64,000 nt of DNA, from NCBI GenBank assembly GCA_047967505.1, contig CM106540.1; one strand, 5' to 3'. Positions 43,007 through 55,597 of the stretch are shown here, in pieces. This DNA is from Dipteris shenzhenensis. Taxonomy: Eukaryota; Polypodiophyta; Polypodiopsida; Gleicheniales. Below the pieces are notes generated by a model. That model saw nothing but the letters and a program-made list of their open reading frames with translations, did not search any database and was not told the DNA's origin. A program made the position numbers and the translations under genes. How positions within the stretch are numbered: the first letter of the stretch is position 1; every line of letters begins with the position of its first letter.

Positions 43007-45653
43007 TTTTGTCACTTTTTTTGATGACTACAATAGAAAAGCTTGGGTGTATTTTATGAAAAAGAAAAGTGAAGCGTTTGGGCATTTTAAAGCTTTTAAA
43101 GCTATGGTTGGAAAAGAAATAGGCCTGCAAATAAAATGCCTAAGGTCAGAAGGAGGGGGAGAGTACCTCTCAATTGAGTTTGCAAGGTTCCTGCAGGAGC
43201 ATGGCATAAAGCAGCAATATTCATGCAGTCATACCCCACAGCAAAATAGACTTGTAGAAAGGAAAAACAGGCATATTGGAGAGGTATCTCGGGCCATGCT
43301 AAATGAAAAAGACCTACCAGATTGTTATTGGGTTGAAGTAATTGCTACAACAATTTACATAATGAATAGGAGTCCCACTGCTGCAATACATGGCATGACG
43401 TCGGAGGAGATGTATAATGGTAGGAAACCAGATATTTCTCATTTGAAAATTTTTGGTTGCATTGCCTATGTTCATGTGCCAGATGAGTTGAGGTCCAAGT
43501 TGGATCCAAAAGCTGAGAAGTGCATCTTTATTGGTTATTCTCTATAGCAGAAAGGGTATAGATGCTATAACCCTTCTACTCGTAAGTTTACAGTGAGTAG
43601 AGATGTTGTTTTTTATGAGATGAGCAGCTGGTATAATCTAGTAAATGTGATTGATGATGTAGATGCACAAAATGGTAATGCTGCACAGAATTCACAGCAG
43701 CAATCACAAAATATTAGTGGACCTGGAGTGTCGTCTAGCAATGGTTCACATACTTCGCCATGGATACGTAGATTGAGATCAGGAGAATCTCCTCAAAGCA
43801 ATGCAGATAGTGGTATGCAGGTATCACAAAAAGGAAAAGAGAAGGTAGATCAGCCCATGTTTGATGTGAATGTAGGTCACTCTTATGTGGATGGTGAATC
43901 CAGTGGCTTAGAACAGAGCATTGATGATGAGTTGGGTATTCCTTCTGTTATTACACCTGGAGTAAGAAAGTATAGGGATGTTTTGAGAGCACCTGGAAGT
44001 GAGCCTATTTTGCACAGGTGTACCAGAGCTACGTATCCTGTGGATAGGCTAAAATATAATGGATTTACAACCATTCACTATGCCTATATGGTCAAAGTGA
44101 TACAGGAACCAGAACCCACTTCTTTTGAGCAAGCCATGGGAAAAGAAAAATGGGAGAAAGCCATGGATGAAGAAATGGATGCCTTGGAAGGAAATGCTAC
44201 ATGGGAATTGGTGCCTTTGCCTAAAGACAAAAATGCAATTGGCTGTAAGTGGGTTTATAAGGTGAAGCACAATGTAGATGGTTCCGTGAATAGATACAAG
44301 ACAAGATTAGTTGTCAAGGGGTATGCACAGACATATGGCATTGATTATGAAGAAACATTTAGTCCAGTTGCAAGGATGGCAACTATAAGAGCAGTCATTG
44401 CTATGGCTGCATCAAAGGGATGGTCTTTACATCAGATGGATGTAAAGAATGCCTTCTTGCATGGTGATTTGCAAGAAGAGGTCTTTATGGAGCAGCCACC
44501 AGGTTATGTTCATGCTGTTCATCTTGAGTTTGTTTGCAGGTCAAAGAAAGCCTTGTATGGCTAAGCAAGCACCTAGAGAATGGTTTGACAAGATAGGATA
44601 GTATCTTGTCACTATTGGCTTTCAGATTTACAAGGCAGATTTCTCACTTTATGTGAGAAAAATAGAGAAAGGTACTATGATGCTTGTCATTTTTATTGTT
44701 GATTTGATCATCACAGGTGATAGTGATGAAGATATCCTTCATGTGAAAATGCTATTGAAGTAGAAGTTTGAGATGAAGGATTTGGGAGAGCTGCATTATT
44801 TCTTGGGCATTAAGGTGATTAGATCACCAAGTGGGATACGGCTCTTGCAGAGGCAGTATGGATTGGACATGCTGTCCAAATATGGGATGACAGGCTGTAA
44901 GCCTATTTCAGTTCCTTTGGAGAAGAATGTGAAGTTGTGTGCAGATGTAGGTGAGCTCCTGGAAGACCGTACTATGTACAGACACATAGTAGGAAGTTTG
45001 ATTTATATGACTATTACCAGGCTAGATTTGAGCTATGCTATTGGATTGGTAAGTCAATTTATGCACTCTCCAAGGAAACTGCATTTGGATGCGGCTAGAC
45101 ACATACTCAGGTATGTGAAGTCCACATTGCAGTATGGACTATTTTATGAGGCTAGGGTTCAAATACAGTTGCATGGATACATTGATGCTGATTGGGCTGG
45201 TAGTATTTCTGATAGACGATCTACCAGTGGATATGTGTTCTCTTTTGGGAGCACTGCAGTCACTTGGAGCAACAAGAAACAGCCTTTAGTTGCCTTGTCA
45301 AGCACATAGGCTGAGTACAGGGGTGCATCAATGGCTACATGTGGGGTAGCTTCATTGCATAAGCTACTTTATGATATGCATTAGTCTACAGATGGGCCAG
45401 TTATCATTTATTGTGATAACATGAGCAATATACACTTGGCAAATAACCCAGTCTATCATGCTAGAACAAATCACATTGAGGTGCATTATCACTATGTGCG
45501 GGAGAAGGTTTTACTAGCTCTTATTGATATAGTTTATGTTAGCATAGAGGATCAGGTAGCTGACATATTCATGAAGGCATCGGGCGCAGAGAAGCTACGC
45601 AAGTTTAGAGACTTGCTTGGTGTGCAGGAATTGGGATCGAGCTCAAGGGGGAG
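43007..45653 (+). pseudogene. C9 IN core, RT and RNase H
   Basis: Resumes with FVTFFDDYNRKAWVYF, SEGGGEYL (catalytic Asp of SDGGGEY is Glu), TPQQNRLVERKNRH. Linker with a TAG at 43546. [40 protein letters not shown], a base loss at about 44563 after ALYG, and the catalytic box is FIVD instead of YVDD (44692-44703), so the first essential Asp is lost. TAG at about 44599 and 44761. RNase H: DADWAG, STEAEY with a stop in it (45307), CDN and HARTNHIEVHYHY, ending at 45693 inside the LTR. Confidence 0.85.
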
Positions 45654-45992
45654 TGTTGAGATATCAAGCTCCACTCGTGATATGCCAGGGTGACTGTTGT
45701 GCATTTATGTCTCCGACTTGTTAGCTACAGATGCGGTTGGTACACCGCCCATGAATAATAGCTGTATCCTTATGTTCTCTAGTTCGTGGCTCATTTAGTA
45801 TGCCACCTTAGTTAGCGGAGTTTAGTTTGAGACCCACATATAGGGTTCTTCTATTTCTTTGTACTAAGGTTCTTTTGGCTTTCACAACTAAGAAGAGGAA
45901 AACTGTTTTCAGCCTCCACCTTTGTGTGTATTCCACCAGTGTATGTGAGAAAGCCACAAGTGAGACTCCTTCCTTCTCTCCCACCATCTTCA
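45654..45992 (+). repeat. C9 3' LTR
   Basis: TGTTGAGATATCAAGCTCC to ACCATCTTCA, 339 bp. It lacks about 10 bp in the middle and the terminal CA. The polypurine tract CTCAAGGGGGAG precedes it. Confidence 0.85.
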
Positions 45993-46713
45993 TAGATTTT
46001 GCATCAACAGGCAATGAGGATGATTTTGTAACTCCCAATATCTCTGCGCACAGGCATACGATGCAATTTCTACAACAACTTTTCACCGACCTATAGAACA
46101 GCAGGCCTCGAAATGGCCTCGAATCAGAAAAATAAAGTCATCAAGTGCTTCACCCTCTCCCCCAACATATACTACCCTCTTGCCACACCGTGAAGGGCGT
46201 CTCAATCTAAGACAATGCACTCTTGCTCTTTTCGGCTGTGCTACTTGCAGAGATTTGCTCGCAAACTCAAAAAGGGAAAGCAACACTGGTCCTCTTACAA
46301 GGACACCGTGAACTTGGTTTGCTTTCTTGAGCTCCTTACCACGATCTAGGCTCTGATACCATGTGAAGATAGTGGGAGAGAAGGAAGGAGCCTCACTTGT
46401 GGCTTTCTCACATACACAATGGGGGAATACACACAAAGGTGGATATTGAAAACAATTTTCCTCTTCTTAGTTGTGAAAGCCAAAAGAACTCTAGTACAAA
46501 GAAATATAAGAACCCTATATGTGGGTCTCAAACCAAACTCAGCTAACTAAGGTGGCATACTAACTGAGCCACGAACTAGAGTACATAAGGATAGCTATCA
46601 TCCAACTATTATTCATGGGTGGTGTACCAACCGCATCTGCAGCTAACAAGTCGGCGACGTAAATGCACAATAGTCACCTTGGCATATCACAAGTGGAGCT
46701 CGATATCTCAATA
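45993..46713 (-). mobile_element. C11: 5' LTR and leader of the C12 family, opposite to C9
   Basis: Minus strand: LTR 46713-46362, primer-binding site 46361-46349, and 350 bases of leader ending at 45993 against the C9 LTR. Gag and pol are missing. The LTR start reads TATTGAG instead of TGTTGAG. Confidence 0.85.
46362..46713 (-). repeat. C11 5' LTR, 352 bp
   Basis: Same ends and length as C8 and C12 LTRs apart from a G-to-A change in the terminal TG. It forms an inverted pair with the C9 LTR, 369 bp apart. Confidence 0.85.
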
Positions 46714-48386
46714 GTGACTGCATGCTTTGTGTTTCTTCCAAGTTCCATCGCTTTGTATGCATGCTTTGTGTTTATGCCAAGTTTTGTTGCTTTGTACAGT
46801 GGCTCGCTGATGAAACTCTGTTTGTTGGGACTTCTTCATGTTGTCTCTCCATGAGCTTCTGCTGCTTCTCCCACCTCAGTGTTCACTCTTATGCCTTTGA
46901 AGCTTCCTGGTCTCACACTTTGACCTCAGTAGCCCTCTCAAGTCTCATACCATAGACTAGGCCCAGCTCCCTCACTACTTGTGCATTGAACGTTGAAGTA
47001 GAGAAGTCCAAGCCTTCATATATTCTTGAGTTGGCCTTCATGAGTGGGTCTCCTTAGTCTTGGCATGATGTTTTCCACTGTTTCATTGATCCACCATCAT
47101 TCCACTGTGAGTTTTGCCCAATCATCATGACTCGTCATTCATGAATGAGGGTTGCTACTGTGGAGTCCCTCCCCCATCTTGGGCTCAAAAAATCCGTTGA
47201 TGAAGATTGCAAGCATGCATTGGTGGAATGGCAAGTAAATCTGACAGTTATTCAAGGCAAGTGCATAGGGATCGACAATACAGCAAGACCTGCATCATAA
47301 AATCTTGTGATTCAATGCAAGGTGTGAAAACTTAAAAGATGTTTGATTGCTTTTCAAAGTGACTGTGAGAAGAAAGAGGAGACTATTGAGCTAGAGAGAT
47401 TTTCATCATAGGGAGTAGAGACTCAACAAAAGCTTGTGACTCCCTTCATGATGCCTCCCCCAATCCATGATCAGGAATCAAACTTCAACTTCAAAGTCTT
47501 GTCTCGTCTTCTTGCCTGAAGCTCTGATTTTTTATCCTGCAAAATGATAGATTGGACTTACTTGAGAAATAGCATGGTAAAGCAAGATCTGCGAGGGTCG
47601 TAACTCTTCTGGTCCTCCCTTTAGGTGCTTTGTTGGTAGCTAAAGGAAAACTTAGGCAAGGAGGCTTTGGGTATTAGTAAAGGAAAATCCTGGGTCTATG
47701 TAATTGAAAACAAGTCTGGCCTATGTCAAAGACCATAAATAGTTGAGAGTGAGTATGAGAGAATTATGAACAATAAGTCTGGCCTACATCAAAGACCATA
47801 AAGGGCTGAGATTGAGTATGAGAGAATTATGAACGATTGGTTTGGCTGCATCAAAAGTTTGCTCATGGCAACGATTGGTATTGAGCATCAAACAGCAACC
47901 TACGATCAACAAGTTGAGTCTAGCTATGGTAGAGGGTTCATCCATTATTTGCAGCTGCTGAGAATTGTGTATTTTCTCACTGATTGACAATGTGGCTTGC
48001 TTAGTCATTGCTGGCACACCCAGATGCTTCAATAGATGTTTGAATCACCATGGCAAAGGAAAAATTTTAAGGTTAGATCGTGTAGCCAAATTGAAAATGA
48101 ATCTAATCATAAAAATTGATGGGGTTAGTAGCTTGAATTGTGAGATCGTATATAGTTCTAAAATAATCCTCCCCAAATCTCGGTTGATTATTTGGGAAAA
48201 GCTCCAAACTTACATTGGATATTGTAGTAGAATTCATTTTCATTTTGTCATTGGCTTGTCGTGGGAAAGTCTCAAGCACTTTCCTTGTCTTCTTAGTCCT
48301 CCCTCCTAAAATTGGAGATGATGGGGGTTCAAAATCACGATTGAACGCCCTTAATTAATAGGGCAACTATGTCATGTGTGTGTATG

Positions 48387-48426
<40 letters not shown>

Positions 48427-49231
48427 TCGAAACTGATGTCCTTAACTATAAAATTCATGATGTTTAGTTGACCTTATTGTATGCTTATGGTTGGTTGCAA
48501 GATACAGCAACAGAGGTGAGTGCCTCATATACATACGCTTCTATTTATGCTCAATTAATCCAGGTACTTATAATTATTCATCTCTATGTCATTATGCTTC
48601 TTCTATATTCTTCTTTATGTTTTGTTACATGGACATGTAGCTAGCATGTTCTTTCCCATTATTAATTATTCTATTTGAGTCTTTCGGTTTTATTCTAATG
48701 TGTGTGTGTGTGTGTTGCTTGTCATGAGAATGACTTGGATGTCTCTTCTCTAAAGGTATTTTCCCAGTGCTTTTGGTTTTTTAGAAGTCTTTTCTTGAGA
48801 CCATTCTCATTTTAAAAACTTTTTTCTAATATAAATTTTGTGGTTTCATTAAAAAAAAAGTGTGTGTGTGTATACACACACATACACCCACATATAATAT
48901 TTTTATTTTTAAGAGGATCAAACCTTTCTATTGAAAATGACTCAAAAATGATAAGTTTGGCCTTATAGATCAAAATTTAAGAGTTAAGTTGAGTTGGTTT
49001 AAGTCCGGGAAGGTCTTTCTAGTCAAATATTTATTGAATGATATAACTTGTTTGTGGAGTGTTTTGGTTTTTAATTGGAAAGTCATTATTTAAATGAAAA
49101 GGTCTAAGTTTGTATTTACTTTATTATTATGCATATTTGTTATGTTTGAATATCTATTTTGTATTTGAATTTTACTCCTTTGTTGTCTTAGCTCATAACT
49201 TTGAAATCCATTACTTTGAGAATCCAGTCTT
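46714..49231 (+). other. Non-coding sequence with microsatellites
   Basis: No recognisable coding frame. It holds a short duplication (TGCATGCTTTGTGTTT near 46720 and 46758), a 63-bp tandem duplication (47712-47837), (AT)n and (AG)n at 48387-48425, (TG)n at 48699-48715 and a (GT)n/(AC)n palindrome at 48860-48880. AT-rich throughout; may be old element remains. Confidence 0.6.
47712..47837 (+). repeat. 63-bp tandem duplication
   Basis: Two units starting AAGTCTGGCCTA (47712 and 47775), about 90 percent alike by eye, each ending GAGAGAATTATGAAC. Confidence 0.85.
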
Positions 49232-50225
49232 AGTATCTAAGCAATCTAGCCTTAGGAGCACTCTAGTCTTAGTATCTAAGCAATCTAGCCTTAGGAGCAC
49301 TCTAGTCTCTTGATAGAATGCTTAGAAAATCAAGTTACGTATGTAAGAAATTTAACCTCATTAGCACTCTGATCTCTTGATATTGTCTGCAATTCCCCTA
49401 ACAAAAGGCTTAGAGAGTTAGGTCATGCAATGTATAGTATGTAAGTAAATTTGCCTCGGGAGCACTTCGGTCTCTTGACACGTTCTACAATTCCCCTAGT
49501 AGAATGCTTAGAGAATCAAGTCGTGCAATGGTATAGTATGTAAGCAATCTAGCCTTGGGAGAACTCCGGTCTCTTGACACGGTCTGTGATTCCCTTGGTA
49601 GAATGCTTATAGAATCAAGTCGTGCAATGTATAATATGGAAGCAATCTAGCCTTGGGAGCACTCGGGTCTCTTGACATGGTCAGCAATTCCCTTGGCAAA
49701 ATGTTTACAAAATCAAGTCGTGCAATGTATATTCTGTAAGCAATCTATCCTCGAGAGTACTCTGGTGTCTTGACATGGTCTATAATTCCCCTGGCAGAAT
49801 GCTTAGAGAATCAAGTCATGCAATGTATTGTATGTAAGAAATCTAGCCTTAGGAGCACTCCGGTCTCTTAACACGGTCTACAATTCCCCTGCCAAAATGC
49901 TTAGAGAATCAAGTCATGCAATGCATAGTATGTAAGCAATCTAGCCTTGGGAGCACTCCGGTCTCTTGACACAATCTGCACTTCCCCTAGCAAAATGCTT
50001 ATAGAATCAAGTCCTACGATTTATATTGTGTAAGAAATCTAGCCACGGAAGCACTCTAGTCTCTTGACATTTTTTGTAATTTCCCTGGCAGAATGCCCAC
50101 AAGTCATGCAATGCTTATATTTAAGCAATCTAGCCTCAGGAGCACTCCCGTCTTTTGACATGGTCTACAATTTCCCTGGCAAAATACTTAAAGAATAAAG
50201 TTGTGCAATGCATAGTAATGTAAGT
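49232..50225 (+). repeat. Tandem array of a ~98-bp unit, about ten copies
   Basis: Units begin TAAGCAATCTAGCCTT at about 49541, 49736, 49834, 49932, 50031 and similar places, spacing 97-99 bp (one ~91 bp). Each contains GGAGCACTCYGGTCTCTTGAC, a block like CAATTCCCCT, GCTTAGAGAATCAAG and CGTGCAATG. The first two units are short partial ones (49237, 49275). Copies differ by about 10-20 percent. No conserved open frame across units. Confidence 0.9.
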
Positions 50226-50416
50226 ATATCTATTTCTATAACTTCTATAAATTTCAAGCTCACTAATGTGTGTATATCTAATGTATATGTGCTCAATAGA
50301 TTTTTAGTAATGATGATGGCTTTGTATTGTGTGGTGTCAATCCCTCGTCAATCCAAGAAGTGTCCAATGGGAGATTGATTAATCCACCTCTATGCTATCC
50401 TTATTGGTGTGCATGT
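50226..50416 (+). other. Unassigned spacer
   Basis: 190 bp between the tandem array and C12; no feature seen apart from CATGT at 50412-50416, the C12 target duplication. Confidence 0.6.
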
Positions 50417-50768
50417 TGTTGAGATATCGAGCTCCACTCGCGATATGCCAGGGTGACTGTTGTGCATTTATGTCACCGACTTGTTAGCTGGAGATGCGGT
50501 TGGTACACCGCCCACGAATAATAGCTGGATGACAGCTATCCTTATCTACACTAGTTCGTGGCTCAGTTAGTATGCCACCTTAGTTAGTTGAGTTTGGTTT
50601 GAGACCCACATATAGGGTTCTTCTATTTCTTTGTACTAGAGTTCTTTTGGCTTTCACAACTAAGAAGAGGAAAATTGTTTTCAGCCTCCACCTTTGTGTG
50701 TACTCCCCCATTGTGCGTGTGAGAAAGCCGCAAGTGAGACTCCTTCCCTCTCTCCCACAATCTTCACA
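50417..50768 (+). repeat. C12 5' LTR
   Basis: TGTTGAGATATCGAGC to CAATCTTCACA, 352 bp. Confidence 0.95.
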
Positions 50769-50781
50769 TGGTATCAGAGCC
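50769..50781 (+). other. C12 primer-binding site
   Basis: TGGTATCAGAGCC directly after the LTR; exact match to the initiator Met tRNA consensus. Confidence 0.9.
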
Positions 50782-51259
50782 TTGTTCGTGGTAAGGAGCT
50801 CAAGAAAGTAAGCCAAGTTCATGGTGTCCTGGTAAGAGGACCAGTGTTGCTTTCCTATTTTGAGTTTGGGAGTAAATCTCTGCAGGTAGCACAGCCAGAA
50901 GTGCAGGAGTGCACTGTTTCAGATTAAGACGCCCTTCGTGGTGTGGCGAGAGCATAGTATATGCTTTGAGGCCGTTTTGAAGGCGGAAGTTCTTCGCAGG
51001 CACTCAGAAAAAGGCCCTATTTTTTGCTGTGCGACCACTGCGCGGCTAGTCTGTGGAAAGGTGCCACAGAAATTGCATCGTATGCCTGTGTGCAGAGATA
51101 TTGGGAGTTGCAGATTCATGCCTATTGCCTGTTGATGCAAAATTGTCACTAGGAAGTGACTGTGTGGTGAAATACCACTTTCGTCAGTTTTGCAGATCTG
51201 CCCATGTGAGGCAAAAGCTGTGTTTTTTGCAGTGACAGAATATTTTGCAGTATTCTGTA
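50782..51259 (+). other. C12 leader
   Basis: About 480 bases without a credible frame, shared with C2, C6, C11 and partly C3. Confidence 0.6.
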
Positions 51260-52150
51260 ATGGCATCTGATTCTCTTTCATAGATTGTCACTGAAAAGCT
51301 TGACAAGAATAACTTCGGCATGGAAGTTTAGAATGACGAATTTCTTGATGGGAAAAGGCTATTGAGAATTCATTACAGGAAATGAAGAAGAACCTGTTCT
51401 TCCTAATGTTCCCAGTCAACAGGAAATGCAGGCATTCAAAGGATGGCATGAGAGAGCCAGGAAAGTTATGTACTGGCTGTCTATCAGTATTTCGGACTCC
51501 ATGATTGTGCATATTCAGGATGCAAATACGCCAAAGGAGGCATGGGATACTTTGGCAAAAATGTATAGCACAAATATGCAAGCCAGGAAAATGCAACTCA
51601 AACAGGAGTTGCACAATGTGCAGAGAGAAAATTTGAGCATAAATGACTACCACATGAAAGTGAAGAAAATTGCAGATGCACTTGCTTCCATTGGGTTGCC
51701 AGTAGATGATGATGATTTGGTCTCTGTGACCTTGAATGGTCTAGGAAAGGATTATGCACAGTTTCGGACATCCATTGCCGTCTGTGAAAAATTTCCTGAT
51801 TTTGAGGAGTTGATTGCTCTTCTAATTTTCGAAGAGCAGAGAAATGGTGGTGCATCTTCTTCAGCAGGAACTTCAAAAGAAACTATCTTCTACTCAAATG
51901 CTGGCAGAGGTAGAGGCAGAGGTAGAGGAGGCCGATCTGCAGGTTGTGGTAGAAATCAGAATATGCAGCAAACGCAAGAAAACCAATCCTATGCAGGGGG
52001 ATGTGGTAACTGTAGAGGCAGGGGGAGCCAAAGAGGCCGTGGTGGATGGCAGAGAGGCCAAAATGCAAACAGCAATGTTGAATGCTACTACTGTGGTAAA
52101 ATGGGCATATGGCTAAAGACTGCTACAAAAAGCAGAATGACATTATGAAT
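51260..52150 (+). pseudogene. C12 gag
   Basis: ATG 51260 (MASDSLS stop IVTEKL). TAG at 51281-51283. A 2-base loss at about 51316 (NNFGMEV) shifts the frame. From 51426 it is open for 240 codons: GWHERARKVMYWLSISISDSM, LNGLGKDYAQF, Arg-Gly-rich stretch, and the zinc knuckle CYYCGKMG, where one missing base removes the His. The NQQEM position that is a stop in C2, C6 and C9 is intact. Confidence 0.85.
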
Positions 52151-55100
52151 GGAAAATTGCAGCAAGGCAATTATGCATCCTCTAGTAGACAGGGTGATGA
52201 CAGAAATGAGCATTTGTTTATGGTGCAGCATATGACAAATTCTGTGACAAGTGCAGAAGAAAGCAATGATGTGTGGTATGTTGACTCAGGTGCATCAAAC
52301 CACATGACAGGTCATGCTGAATGGATGCAGGATGCAAGAAAAATGGAAAAACCAGGATTTGTGGAGACTGGTGACAATACTGCACATCCTATTGTGCAGA
52401 TTGGCAAAATTCCTTTGTCTATGCAGGATGGGAAAAAGAAATACTTGTCTGATGTATTTCATGTCCCGAACATCACCAAGAACCTGGTTTCTGTTGGTCA
52501 GATGGTTGAGCAGGGCTTGCAGGTCAGATTTAATCCTCATGGATGCTTTGTTGAGGATATGAAAAATAATGGTCGCTTGATAGCAAAAGGAAAGAAGAAG
52601 GGCAGGATGTTTATGTTGGATGCAGACATGCCTGAATTGAGTGCAGCAATGTTTGCACATGGGACCGGTGTAGTTGGAGATATTGATATCTGGCACAAAC
52701 GCATTGGTCATGTTAATAAACAGCGACTTAAATCAATGCAAGCCAAAAATATTGTTGCAGGATTGCCTAAATTCAGGGTTGGAGAAATGCACAAGGTTTG
52801 TGAAGCCTGTTAATTTGGGAAACAGGCAAGAAAACCTTTTCCTAGGCATGTTCAAGAGAGTAAAAAGCCATTGGAATTAATCCACTCTGATGTGTGGACT
52901 ACAAAAGCTACATCTATTGGAGGCTGTCACTATTTTGTCACATTTATTGATGACTTCAGCAGAAAACTGTGGGTGTATTTTATGAAAAAGAAAAGTGAAG
53001 TGTTTGGGCACTTCAAAGCTTTCAAAGCTATGGTTGAAAAAGAAACAGGCCTGCAAATAAAATGCCTAAGGTCAGATGGAGGGGGAGAGTACCTCTTAAA
53101 TGAGTTTGCAAGGTTCTTGTAGGAGCATGGTATAAAGCAGTAATATTCATGCAGTCATACCCCACAGCAAAATGGAATTGTAGAAAGAAAAAACAGGCAT
53201 ATTGGAGAGGTATCTCGGGCTATGCTAAATGAAAAAGATCTACCAGATTATTATTGGGCTAAAGCAGTTGCTACAACAATCTATATAATGAACAAGACTC
53301 CCATTGCAGCAATAAATGGCATGACGCTAGAGGAGATGTATACTGGTAGGAAACCAGATATTTCTCATTTGAAGATTTTTGGTTGCATTGCCTATGTCCA
53401 TGTACCAGATGAGTTGAGGTCCAAGTTGGATCCAAAAGCTGAGAAGTGCATCTTTATTGGTTATTCTCTGCAGCAGAAAGGGTATAGATGCTATAACCCT
53501 TCTACACGTAAGTTCACAGTGAGCAGAGATGTTGTTTTTGATGAGATGAGCAGTTGGTATAAACCAGTAAATGTGATGATTGATGTAGATGCACAAAATG
53601 GTAATGATGCACAGAATGCATAGCAGCAATCACAAAATATCAATGGACCTGGAGTGTCCTCTACCAGTGGTTCACATACTTCGCCATGGACAGGCAGATT
53701 GAGATCAGGAGAATCCCCTCAAAGCAATGCAGAGAGTGGTACGCAGGTATCACGAAAATGAAAAGAGAAGGTAGATCAGCCCATGTTTGATGTGAATGCA
53801 GGTCACTCTTGTGTGGATGGTGAATCCAGTGGCTCAGAACAGAGCATTGATGATGAGTTGGGTATCCCTTCTGTTGTTACACCTGGAGTAAGGAAGACCA
53901 GGGATGTTTTGAGAGCACCTGGAAGTGAGCCTATTTTGCGCAAGTGTACCAGGGTTAGGTATCCTGTGGATAGGCTGAAATATGATGGATTTACAGCCAT
54001 TCACTATGCCTATATGGTCAAAGTGATACAGGAACCAGAACCCACTTCTTTTGAGCAAGCCATGGGAAATGAAAAATGGGAGAAAGCCATGGATGAAGAA
54101 ATGGATGCCTTGGATGCTAATGCTACATGGGAATTGGTGCCTTTGCCTAAAGGCAAGAATGCAATTGGCTATAAATGGGTTTATAAGATCAAGCACAATG
54201 CAGATGGTTCTGTGAATAGATACAAGGCAAGATTAGTTGTCAAGGGGTATGCACAGACATATGGCATTGATTATGAAGAAACTTTCAGCCCGGTTGCAAG
54301 GATGGCAACCATAAGAGCAGCCATTGCTATGGCTGCATCAAAGGGATGGTCTTTACATCAGATGGATGTAAAGAATGCCTTTTTGCATGGTGATTTGCCA
54401 GAAGAGGTCTTTATGGAGCAGCCAATAGGTTATGTTCATGCTATTCATCCCGAGTTTGTTTGCAGGTTGAAGAAAGCCTTGTATGGCTTGAAGCAAGCAC
54501 CTAGAGCATGGTCTGACAAGATAGGATAGTATCTTGTCACTATTGGCTTTCAGATTTCCAAGGCAGATTTCTCACTCTATGTGAGAAAAACAGAGAAAGG
54601 GATTATGCTGCTGGTCATTTATGTTGATGATTTGATCATCACAGGTGATAGTGATGAAGATATCCTTCATGTGAAAATGCTATTGAGGTAGAAGTTTGAG
54701 ATGAAGGATTTGGGAGAGCTGCGTTATTTCTTGGGCATTGAGGTGATTAGATCACCAAGTGGGATACAGCTCTTACAGAGGCAGTATGGATTGGACATGC
54801 TGTCCAAATATGGGATGACAGGCTGTAAGCCTATTTCAGTTCCTTTGGAGCAGAATGTGAAGCTGAGCGCAGATGCAGGTGAGCTTTTGGAGGACCCTAC
54901 TATGTACAGACGCATAGTAGGAAGTTTGATTTACATGACTATTACCAAGCCAGATTTGAGCTATGCTGTTGGGTTGGTAAGTCAGTTTATGCAGGCTCCA
55001 AGGAAACTGCATTTGGATGCGGCTAGACGCATACTCAGGTATGTGAAGTCCACATTGCAGAATGGACTATTATATGAGGCTGGGGTTCAGATACAGTTGC

Positions 55101-55571
55101 ATGGATACACTGATGCTGATTGGGCTGGTAGCATTTCAGGTAGACGATCTACCAGTGGATATGTGTTCTCTTTTGGGAGTGCTCTCTTTTAGGAGTGCTG
55201 CAGTCACTTGGAGCAGCAAGAAACAGCCTACAGTTGCCTTGTCAAGCACAGAGGCTAAGTACATGGGTGCAGCAATGGCTGCATGTGATTTAGCTTGGTT
55301 GCATAAGCTACTTTATGATATGCATCAGTCTACAGATGGGCCGGTTGTCATTTATTGTGACAACATGAGCAGTATACATTTGGCAAAGAACCCAGTCTTT
55401 CATGCTAGAACAAAGCACATTGAGGTGCATTATCACTATGTGCGGGAGAAGGTTTTACTAGGTCTTATTGATCTAGTTTATGTCAGCACAGAGGATCAGG
55501 TAGTTGACATATTCACGAAAGCATTGGGCGCAGAGAAGCTGCGCAAGTTCAGAGACCTGCTTGGTGTGTAG
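52151..55571 (+). pseudogene. C12 pol: PR, IN, RT, RNase H (broken)
   Basis: PR: YVDSGASNHMTGHAEW. IN: WHKRIGHVN, CEAC-stop-FGKQ, [87 protein letters not shown], intact YVDD at 54620-54631. Stops at 52811 (TAA), 53117, 53141, 53621, 53758, 54527 and 54689 are mostly at Gln codons of relatives. A 16-bp tandem duplication (55167-55198) shifts the RNase H frame; beyond it LSSTEAKY (Glu to Lys in the STEAEY motif), CDN and HARTKHIEVHYHY lead to the end at 55571. Confidence 0.9.
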
Positions 55572-55583
55572 GATTTGGGATTG

Positions 55584-55597
55584 AGCTCGAGGGGGAG
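55584..55597 (+). other. C12 polypurine tract
   Basis: GCTCGAGGGGGAG directly before the 3' LTR. Confidence 0.85.

Larger units (their letters stand above)
41100..45992 (+). mobile_element. C9: copia element, 5'-truncated, carrying an inverted C10 fragment
   Basis: Plus-strand relative of C12. It starts a few bases before the gag ATG (leader end TTTTGCAGTGTTCTG), and has gag, PR, a replaced segment (42521-43006), IN, RT, RNase H and 3' LTR (45654-45992). The LTR lacks its last bases and is joined to C11 leader on the opposite strand. Many stops, mainly TAG at former CAG codons. Confidence 0.85.

Noticed and set aside
48860-48880. GT/AC palindrome as a regulatory hairpin
   Set aside because: A simple (GT)n-TATA-(AC)n microsatellite; no gene next to it.
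49232-50225. Tandem array as a CRISPR-like locus
   Set aside because: Units of about 98 bp are directly adjacent without unique spacers, and the context is a plant genome.
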